Assembly (NCBI GenBank): GCA_900551335.1
Contig: URVO01000073.1
Coordinates: 1-6,826 of the forward strand
Reading direction: 5' to 3'
Source: an uncultured Phascolarctobacterium sp.
GTDB lineage: Bacteria > Bacillota > Negativicutes > Acidaminococcales > Acidaminococcaceae
Length of the DNA: 6,826 nucleotides
Positions 1 through 5,469 of the stretch are shown one piece after another. Within the stretch, counting starts at the first letter, position 1; each line of letters opens with the position of its first letter. The notes beneath the pieces are model-generated. The model was not told where the DNA came from. It searched no databases and saw only the letters and a program-made list of their open reading frames with translations. The position numbers were made by a program, and so were the translations under genes.

Positions 1-253
1 CTTCTACACGGCCGGTAACGTAAATCTCTTTTTCATTATCCTTATCGACGGCAGCCAGACGCTTATCGGTAATCTCAACCTTCGACACCTTGCCTTCATC
101 AACCATCTTGATAAAGCTGTTGTAAGAAACATCCTTTACCTTCGGATTGACAAAGGTCGGCATGATAACCGTATTAATCACTAAAATAATCAGCAGCGCC
201 AGACCGTAATAGTAAAACAGCGAGCGCGGCTTTTTATTGTTGTCATTATTCAT
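1..253 (-). CDS. ftsH: N-terminal part of probable ATP-dependent zinc metalloprotease FtsH (partial, runs off the window start)
   Basis: This is the start of a gene read leftwards out of the window, 84 complete codons plus one base. The protein begins MNNDNNKKPRSLFYYYG, a short basic cytoplasmic tail. A hydrophobic segment of about 20 residues follows (roughly residues 11-32, LALLIILVINTVIMP). After it comes a soluble stretch with VKDVSYNSFIKMVDEGKVSK, then an E-I-T-D-K-R segment and a short beta-rich part ending in YVTGRVE. A basic tail, one membrane helix, and a V-x-Y-x-x-F-x-x-M-V-x-x-G-K-V motif is the usual beginning of FtsH, where this part forms the small extracytoplasmic domain before the second membrane helix. 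The AAA+ ATPase and HExxH zinc protease domains, which would prove the call, lie outside the window. FtsH degrades misfolded membrane proteins and some short-lived regulators. The ATG at 253 is chosen because AGGAGA lies 7 bases upstream of it. The gene is divergent from pyc. Confidence 0.75.
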   Translation of the reverse strand, partial: MNNDNNKKPRSLFYYYGLALLIILVINTVIMPTFVNPKVKDVSYNSFIKMVDEGKVSKVEITDKRLAAVDKDNEKEIYVTGRVE

Positions 254-260
254 GTCTTCA

Positions 261-266
261 TCTCCT
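261..266 (-). promoter_or_regulatory. Ribosome binding site of the ftsH-like gene
   Basis: On the minus strand AGGAGA precedes the ATG at 253 with a 7-base spacer. It supports that start over another ATG at 261-259, which is in a different frame and meets a stop after two codons. Confidence 0.7.
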
Positions 267-290
267 CGCTAAATTTATAGTTATACATTT

Positions 291-319
291 ATTGTATACC
301 TATATTCTACAACAAGCAA
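291..319 (-). promoter_or_regulatory. Predicted sigma-A promoter for the ftsH-like gene
   Basis: Read on the minus strand, TTGCTT (319-314) is followed by a 17-base spacer and TACAAT (296-291). Transcription would start near 285, giving a leader of about 30 bases before the ATG at 253. The -10 box has five of six consensus bases. The -35 box is only fair. A second possible arrangement, TTGTCA followed 16 bases later by TATAGG, overlaps it and is weaker at -10. This is pattern matching only. Confidence 0.5.
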
Positions 320-356
320 ATGACAAAATTGTGATAAATCCCTTTAACATAAGAAT

Positions 357-370
357 ACCTGTATACATGT
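357..370. promoter_or_regulatory. Near-palindrome upstream of the pyc promoter, possible operator
   Basis: The 14-bp sequence ACCTGTATACATGT has a perfect 8-bp palindromic core, TGTATACA (360-367), and matching outer pairs; only the C359/T368 pair fails. It ends 10 bases before the proposed pyc -35 box. The hexamer GTATAC occurs again at 294-299 beside the ftsH-side -10 box. Twofold symmetry of this size is typical of dimeric repressor sites, but the AT-rich context makes chance palindromes common. I cannot name a regulator. Confidence 0.3.
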
Positions 371-380
371 CCTCTATGGG

Positions 381-409
381 TTGAATTTATGTACGATGTT
401 ATATACAAT
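381..409 (+). promoter_or_regulatory. Predicted sigma-A promoter for pyc
   Basis: TTGAAT (381-386), a spacer of exactly 17 bases and TACAAT (404-409) form a good vegetative promoter. Transcription would start near 415-417, leaving a leader of only about 25 bases that consists mainly of the ribosome binding site. So short a leader leaves no room for a riboswitch or attenuator downstream of this start. Control, if any, should act at promoter level. Confidence 0.65.
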
Positions 410-424
410 AAACTTGTAAATATC

Positions 425-433
425 TAAGGAGGT
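425..433 (+). promoter_or_regulatory. Strong Shine-Dalgarno sequence of pyc
   Basis: TAAGGAGGT is a perfect match to the anti-Shine-Dalgarno end of bacterial 16S rRNA. Eight bases separate the last G of AAGGAGG from the ATG at 441. This fixes the pyc start and suggests efficient translation. Confidence 0.85.
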
Positions 434-440
434 CAGTCCA

Positions 441-3400
441 ATGACTAAAATCAACACCGTATTAGTTGCCAACCGTGGCGAAATTGCTATCCGCGTTTTT
501 CGTGCGTGCAATGAATTAGGCATTCGCACCGTTGCTATATATTCCAAGGAAGACACCCTTTCCCTGCACCGTAACAAAGCTGATGAAGCTTATCTCGTCG
601 GCGAAGGCAAATCCCCGACCGACGCTTATCTTGATATCGAAGACATCCTGCGCATTGCACGTGAGCATGATGTTGACGCCATTCACCCCGGCTACGGCTT
701 CCTGTCCGAGAACAGCAACCTGGCCCGCCGCTGCGCAGAGGAAGGCATCACCTTCATCGGCCCCCGTCTGGAGCATCTGGTTATGTTCGGCGACAAGCTC
801 AATGCCCGCAAGCAGGCTGAGCTGGCAGGCATTCCTATGATTCCCGGCTCCCAAGGCACCGTAAACTCCATGCAGGAGGTGCTGGACTTTGGTGAAAAGG
901 CCGGCTATCCGATTATTATTAAAGCTGTCAACGGCGGTGGCGGCCGCGGCATGCGCGTTGTCCATAATGCTGAAGAGGCAGTGACCGCTTATGATATGGC
1001 CAAGAGCGAAGCGAAAAAGGCTTTTGGCAACGATGAAATCTATCTGGAAAAATATCTGCAAAACCCGAAGCATATCGAGGTACAGATTATCGGCGATACG
1101 CATGGCAACCTCATGCACCTGTTCGAGCGTGACTGCTCTGTACAGCGTCGTCATCAGAAGCTCGTAGAAATCGCTCCGGCCTTCGCTCTGCCTGTAGAGC
1201 AGCGCCAGGCTATCTGCGACGCAGCTGTAAAGCTGATGAAAAACGTTGATTATATCAGCGCCGGCACTGTAGAATTCCTTGCTACTCCCGACGGCAAATT
1301 CTACTTCATCGAGGTTAACCCGCGTATCCAGGTTGAGCATACCGTTACCGAGCAGATTACCGGTATCGACATCGTGCAAACCCAAATCAAAATTGCTGAA
1401 GGCTATGAGCTGCACGGCCCGGAAATTGCCCTGCCTGAGCAAAAGGATTTACAGACCATGGGCCATGCTATCCAATGCCGTATTACGACTGAGGATCCGT
1501 CCAACAACTTCATGCCTGACACCGGCAAACTCATCACCTACCGCAGCGGCGGCGGCTTCGGCATCCGTCTTGACGGCGGCAATGCCTTCACCGGCTCTGT
1601 TATCACGCCGTACTATGACTCCCTGCTCGTAAAAGCAACCACCTGGGGCCTGACTCATGAAATTGCTATCACCAAAATGCTGCGCTGCCTGAAGGAATTC
1701 CGTATCCGCGGCGTAAAAACCAATATCCAATTCTTAGAGAACGTACTGCAAAACAAGCACTTCATCAAGGGCGATTACAGCACTGACTTTGTTGATACCA
1801 CGCCGGAGCTCTTCATTTTCCCGAAAACTCTCGACCGTGGCAACAAGCTGCTGCATTATATTGCTGACATCACCGTCAACGGCTATTCCAACGTCGGCGT
1901 ACAACCGAAGCCCGACTTCGCGCCGCTGAACATGCCTAAGCCGTACAATGGCATTCTTGCCCTGGGCGCTAAGCATATTCTCGACACCCGTGGTGCTGAA
2001 GGCCTGGCTGACTGGGTTATGTCGCAGCAGGAGGTTCTGCTGACCGACACCACCTTCCGTGATGCTCATCAATCCCTGTTTGCAACCCGTCTGCGTACTG
2101 CCGACATGCTGCGCGTTATGCGCGACACCGCAGGCAAGCTGCCCGGACTCTTCTCCTTCGAATGCTGGGGCGGTGCAACCTTCGACGTTGCCTATCGCTT
2201 CCTTGACGAAAGCCCATGGCAGAGACTGGCGCAATTCCGCGAAGCAGCTCCGAACATTCTCTTCCAGATGCTGCTGCGTGGTGCGAACGCTGTTGGCTAC
2301 ACCAGCTATCCTGACAATGTTGTTAAACAGTTCATCAAGCTTGCTGCTAAAAATGGCATCGACGTTTTCCGTATTTTTGACAGCCTGAACGGTCTTGATA
2401 ACATGCGTCTTTCTATCGACACTGTCCGTGAATCCGGCAAGGTTGCTGAAGCAGCTCTGTGCTACACCGGCGATATTCTTGACCCGACGCGCGACAAATA
2501 CGACCTCAAATACTATGTAAACATGGCGAAGGAGCTGGAAAAAGCCGGCGCCAACATTATCGCCATCAAGGATATGGCCGGCCTGCTGAAGCCGGAGGCA
2601 GCATACCGCCTCGTAAGCAGCCTGAAATCCACCGTCGGCGTACCTATCCACCTGCATACGCATGAAGGCAGCGGCAATGCTATCTACACCTATGCACGCG
2701 CTATCGACGCAGGCGTAGATATCGTCGACACCGCGATGAGCTCCATGAGCAGCGGCACCTCCCAGCCGAGCTGCAGCAGCCTCTACTATGCACTGAGCGG
2801 ACATCCGCGTCAGCCGCGCCTCGATGTTGATGCTATGAACGAGCTGTCCCGTTATTGGGAAACCGTCCGTCCGTACTACAAGGCAGCAGACAGAACCGAA
2901 AACTTCCCCAACCCCGAGGTTTACGTACACGAAATGCCCGGCGGCCAATACACCAACCTCAAGCAGCAGGCTCAGGCTCTCGGCCTGATTCACCGCTGGG
3001 AAGAAATCAAGGATATGTATCACCGCGTATCCATGATGTTCGGCGATTTGATTAAGGTTACTCCGTCCTCCAAGATTGTTGGCGATATGGCACTGTTCAT
3101 GGTGCAGAACGACCTCTCCGAGGAAGACGTTTATGCTAAGGGTGACGTGCTGGACTTCCCGGCATCTGTCGTAGAATTCTTCGAAGGCCGTATCGGCACT
3201 CCGTACCAGGGCTTCCCTGAAAAGCTGCAAAAAATCGTTCTCAAAGGCCGCAAGGCTATCAGCGAGCGTCCGGGCGCAGTGCTGCCGCCTGTTGATTTCG
3301 AGGATGTCCGTGCTAAGCTCAAGGAGCTGGAAGCACCGACCACTGACGAAGCTGTCAGCGCATATTGCCTCTATCCGAAGGTATTCACCGATTGGGTAAA

Positions 3401-3881
3401 CCGCTACAACGAATTTGGCGATGTATCCGTCCTCGATACTCCGACCTTCTTCTTCGGCATGACTCCGGGCGAGGTTATCAAGGTTGAAATTGAACAGGGC
3501 AAAGTGCTCGTCATCAAGCTCGACCACATCTCCGAGGCGAATGCTGCAGGCATGCGTACTGTTTTCTTCGAGTTCAACGGCCTGCCGCGTGAAATCCTGA
3601 TTAAAGACCGCAATGCTAAGGCTACCACCGTCAGCCGCAAGAAAGCAGAAAAGGGCAACATGGGCGAAATCGGTGCCTCCCTGTCTGGCTCTGTAGTTAA
3701 GATTCTTGTAGAAAAAGGTCAGTCCGTAACTAAGGGCACTCCGCTCATCGTTACCGAAGCAATGAAGATGGAAACCCCGCTCTCCGCTCCCATCAGCGGC
3801 ATCATCAGCGCTATCCATGTCAATGCAGGCGAACGTGTTGAAAGCGGCGACTGCCTCATGGAAATCACAACCCAGATGTAA
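441..3881 (+). CDS. pyc: Pyruvate carboxylase, single-chain, biotin-dependent (1146 aa, complete)
   Basis: Catalyses pyruvate + bicarbonate + ATP to oxaloacetate in the cytoplasm, refilling the C4 acid pool. The biotin carboxylase domain covers about residues 1-455. It has the ATP-grasp glycine loop GGGGRGMR (165-172), RRHQK ending at K240, and RIQVEHTVTE with R295 and E299, the counterparts of the bicarbonate-site residues R292 and E296 of E. coli AccC. The carboxyltransferase domain (about 530-990) begins LLTDTTFRDAHQS with metal ligand D541. It also has K710 in IAIKDMAG (the lysine that becomes carbamylated), H739 and H741 in HLHTH, and T838 in EMPGGQYTNL. The linking allosteric/tetramerisation region lies between these domains and before the last one. 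A biotinyl domain (about 1075-1146) ends the protein, with K1109 in EAMKM as the biotin site. The length is normal for the family. The pyruvate-type carboxyltransferase and all-in-one order exclude acetyl-CoA carboxylase and the split oxaloacetate decarboxylase. One oddity is HEGSGN after the metal histidines, where HDTSGN is usual. Leu TTA is used only four times, and CTA and TCA are not used, suggesting high expression. Confidence 0.97.
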   Translation: MTKINTVLVANRGEIAIRVFRACNELGIRTVAIYSKEDTLSLHRNKADEAYLVGEGKSPTDAYLDIEDILRIAREHDVDAIHPGYGFLSENSNLARRCAEEGITFIGPRLEHLVMFGDKLNARKQAELAGIPMIPGSQGTVNSMQEVLDFGEKAGYPIIIKAVNGGGGRGMRVVHNAEEAVTAYDMAKSEAKKAFGNDEIYLEKYLQNPKHIEVQIIGDTHGNLMHLFERDCSVQRRHQKLVEIAPAFALPVEQRQAICDAAVKLMKNVDYISAGTVEFLATPDGKFYFIEVNPRIQVEHTVTEQITGIDIVQTQIKIAEGYELHGPEIALPEQKDLQTMGHAIQCRITTEDPSNNFMPDTGKLITYRSGGGFGIRLDGGNAFTGSVITPYYDSLLVKATTWGLTHEIAITKMLRCLKEFRIRGVKTNIQFLENVLQNKHFIKGDYSTDFVDTTPELFIFPKTLDRGNKLLHYIADITVNGYSNVGVQPKPDFAPLNMPKPYNGILALGAKHILDTRGAEGLADWVMSQQEVLLTDTTFRDAHQSLFATRLRTADMLRVMRDTAGKLPGLFSFECWGGATFDVAYRFLDESPWQRLAQFREAAPNILFQMLLRGANAVGYTSYPDNVVKQFIKLAAKNGIDVFRIFDSLNGLDNMRLSIDTVRESGKVAEAALCYTGDILDPTRDKYDLKYYVNMAKELEKAGANIIAIKDMAGLLKPEAAYRLVSSLKSTVGVPIHLHTHEGSGNAIYTYARAIDAGVDIVDTAMSSMSSGTSQPSCSSLYYALSGHPRQPRLDVDAMNELSRYWETVRPYYKAADRTENFPNPEVYVHEMPGGQYTNLKQQAQALGLIHRWEEIKDMYHRVSMMFGDLIKVTPSSKIVGDMALFMVQNDLSEEDVYAKGDVLDFPASVVEFFEGRIGTPYQGFPEKLQKIVLKGRKAISERPGAVLPPVDFEDVRAKLKELEAPTTDEAVSAYCLYPKVFTDWVNRYNEFGDVSVLDTPTFFFGMTPGEVIKVEIEQGKVLVIKLDHISEANAAGMRTVFFEFNGLPREILIKDRNAKATTVSRKKAEKGNMGEIGASLSGSVVKILVEKGQSVTKGTPLIVTEAMKMETPLSAPISGIISAIHVNAGERVESGDCLMEITTQM

Positions 3882-3899
3882 AACTAAACATACTCATCC

Positions 3900-3939
3900 T
3901 TCAGGCGTTAGCTGTGCAAAACAGCTAGCGCCTGAACTT
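3900..3939 (+). terminator. Hairpin after pyc, probable pyc terminator
   Basis: Arms 3900-3915 and 3921-3936 form a 16-bp stem with a 5-base loop (GCAAA), starting 18 bases after the pyc stop codon. In plus-strand RNA the only non-Watson-Crick pair is a U-G wobble (3908/3928). In minus-strand RNA the same position would be a C-A mismatch, so the stem favours the pyc direction. The tail is poor (CTTTATA), so termination may be partial, with the next hairpin as a backup. Confidence 0.65.
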
Positions 3940-3958
3940 TATACCTGCATCTAGACGC

Positions 3959-3993
3959 AAAAACACCCCACCTGAAGCTTCAAGTGAGGTGTT
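3959..3993 (-). terminator. Rho-independent terminator of gatB, possibly bidirectional
   Basis: Arms 3962-3976 and 3979-3993 form a long stem centred on a palindromic TGAAGCTTCA. In minus-strand RNA, positions 3968/3987 and 3972/3983 are G-U wobbles, so the stem is fully paired, and it runs into UUUUUG (3963-3958). In plus-strand RNA these two pairs become C-A mismatches, although a T-rich tail (3992-4002) follows on that side too. It lies about 34 bases beyond the gatB stop. The best reading is the gatB terminator, which may also stop pyc transcripts. Confidence 0.8.
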
Positions 3994-4026
3994 CTTATTT
4001 TTAAGCTGCTATGTATTTCTTATAGC

Positions 4027-5469
4027 TTAGCTCATTTTTTCTTTCAGCATTTTGGTAACCATGCCCGGGTTAGCCTTGCCGCGAGATTTTTTCATAATCT
4101 GGCCAACGAGGAAGCCGATAGCTTTATCCTTACCAGCTTTGTAGTCAGCAACGGATTGCGGATTCTCAGCCAGGGTTTCTTCAACCAGCTTGAGGATAGC
4201 GCCTTCATCACTAACCTGCTCCAGACCAAGCTTCTTAACGAGAGCCTTCGGAGCTTCGTCCTCTTTGAGCATTTCAGCAAAGACCTTTTTAGCCAGCTTG
4301 CTGGAGAGCACGCCGTCTTTAATCAGGTTAACCAGCTCTGCCAGATGTGCAGGGGTTACCTTGAATTCAGCAATGGTAATGCCTTCGTTGTTCATGTAAG
4401 CGGATACGTCGCCCAGCAGCCAGTTGGAAACAGCCTTGCTGTCCTTAGCGTTCTTAACTGCTTCATCGAAGTATTCAGCCATAGCCTTCGTGGAAACGAT
4501 TTGGGAAGCATCATATTCCGGCAGACCATGCTCGCTCATCAGACGTGCCTGACGCTGAGCAGGCAGCTCCGGCAGAGTTTCGCGGATACGCTCAATCCAT
4601 GCATCATCCAGCTCAACAGGAACGAGGTCAGGCTCAGGGAAGTAACGATAGTCATGTGCTTCTTCTTTAGAACGCATGGACAGAGTTACGCCGTTAGCTT
4701 CGTCCCAGGTACGGGTTTCCTGGACAACGTGGCCGCCATCCTCGAGAACCTCTTTTTGGCGCTCAACTTCGTAGTTGATAGCGCGCTCCAGAGCACGGAA
4801 GGAGTTCAGGTTTTTGATTTCGGCACGAGTACCGAATTCCTTTGCACCCTCAGGCATGATGGAAATGTTAGCGTCGCAGCGCAGGCTGCCCTCCTGCATT
4901 TTGCAGTCGCAAACATCGGTATATTCAAGGATTGCTTTGAGGTTTTCCATATAAGCACGAGCTTCAGCAGCGCTGCGCATATCCGGCTCAGATACAATCT
5001 CAATCAGCGGTACGCCGGCACGGTTGTAGTCAACTGCAGAGGAATCAGAGGTGCTGATGGTTGCACCGCTGTGGTTCAGCTTGCCTGCATCCTCTTCCAT
5101 GTGGATACGGGTAACGCCGATGCGTTTATGCTCGCCGTCAACAACGATATCAATGTGACCGCCCAAGCAGATAGGTTTATCAAATTGGGAAATCTGATAG
5201 TTCTTGGACAGGTCAGGATAGAAATAGTTTTTACGGTCAAATTTGTTGAATTTCTGAATATCGCAGTTCAGTGCCAGACCTGCTTTAATAGCGAAATCAA
5301 CAACCTGCTTGTTCAGCACAGGCAGAGCACCCGGCATACCCAGGCATACAGGGCATACATGGGTGTTAGGCAGGCTGCCGAAGGCAGTGGAGCAGCTGCA
5401 GAATGCTTTAGTTTTAGTTTTCAGCTCGGCATGAACTTCCAGGCCGATAACGGTAATATATTTAGTCAT
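4027..5469 (-). CDS. gatB: Asp-tRNA(Asn)/Glu-tRNA(Gln) amidotransferase subunit B (480 aa, complete)
   Basis: GatB is the tRNA-binding and kinase subunit of the GatCAB complex. It phosphorylates the side chain of Glu on Glu-tRNA(Gln), or Asp on Asp-tRNA(Asn), and ammonia delivered from GatA then amidates it. The protein opens with the family signature VIGLEVHAEL (residues 7-16). The zinc-site cysteines C24, C26, C39 and C42 follow (C-x-C-x12-C-x2-C), all four intact. Next come RIHMEEDAGKL (121-131), DYNRAGVPLIEIVSEPD (147-163) and the HDYRYFPEPDL segment (272-282). The C-terminal part, from about residue 330, is the helical tail domain of the GatB/YqeY type, which contacts tRNA, and ends with KKSRGKANPGMV. 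The length is typical (475-480). The ATG is preceded by GGGAGGT and overlaps the gatA stop codon by one base, so the two genes are co-transcribed and probably translationally coupled. Whether both tRNAs are substrates depends on AsnRS and GlnRS genes elsewhere. Confidence 0.97.
   Translation of the reverse strand: MTKYITVIGLEVHAELKTKTKAFCSCSTAFGSLPNTHVCPVCLGMPGALPVLNKQVVDFAIKAGLALNCDIQKFNKFDRKNYFYPDLSKNYQISQFDKPICLGGHIDIVVDGEHKRIGVTRIHMEEDAGKLNHSGATISTSDSSAVDYNRAGVPLIEIVSEPDMRSAAEARAYMENLKAILEYTDVCDCKMQEGSLRCDANISIMPEGAKEFGTRAEIKNLNSFRALERAINYEVERQKEVLEDGGHVVQETRTWDEANGVTLSMRSKEEAHDYRYFPEPDLVPVELDDAWIERIRETLPELPAQRQARLMSEHGLPEYDASQIVSTKAMAEYFDEAVKNAKDSKAVSNWLLGDVSAYMNNEGITIAEFKVTPAHLAELVNLIKDGVLSSKLAKKVFAEMLKEDEAPKALVKKLGLEQVSDEGAILKLVEETLAENPQSVADYKAGKDKAIGFLVGQIMKKSRGKANPGMVTKMLKEKMS

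Larger units (their letters stand above)
288..412. repeat. 11-bp perfect inverted repeat (TATACAATAAA) enclosing both divergent -10 boxes
   Basis: TTTATTGTATA at 288-298 is the exact reverse complement of TATACAATAAA at 402-412. Each arm contains the TACAAT proposed as the -10 box of one of the two divergent genes, with identical flanking bases. The arms are 103 bases apart, so this is a mirror arrangement of two promoter cores and not an RNA hairpin. Confidence 0.6.

Noticed and set aside
414..420. TTGTAAA as a half-site for the biotin repressor BirA upstream of the biotin enzyme
   Set aside because: Known sites of that type need a second inverted half (GTTTACAA-like) about 15 bases away, and none is present on either side. 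One 7-base match in AT-rich DNA is not evidence.
254..440. Riboswitch or small RNA in the ftsH-pyc intergenic region
   Set aside because: The region is only 187 bases, is filled by two promoters and leaders of about 25-30 bases, and contains no GC-rich stem or terminator-like structure.
374..577. 67-codon minus-strand frame across the pyc start and promoter
   Set aside because: It overlaps the pyc promoter, ribosome binding site and first codons, and has no convincing translation start signal or family resemblance.
516..1442. 308-codon open frame antisense to the biotin carboxylase part of pyc
   Set aside because: Same codon-aligned shadow effect. The sense strand encodes an unmistakable ATP-grasp domain, and the antisense product resembles nothing I know.
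1734..3818. 694-codon open frame antisense to pyc
   Set aside because: It is codon-aligned with pyc, so its openness follows directly from the near absence of TTA, CTA and TCA in pyc. Its translation shows no recognisable domain, and I see no ribosome binding site that would justify it.
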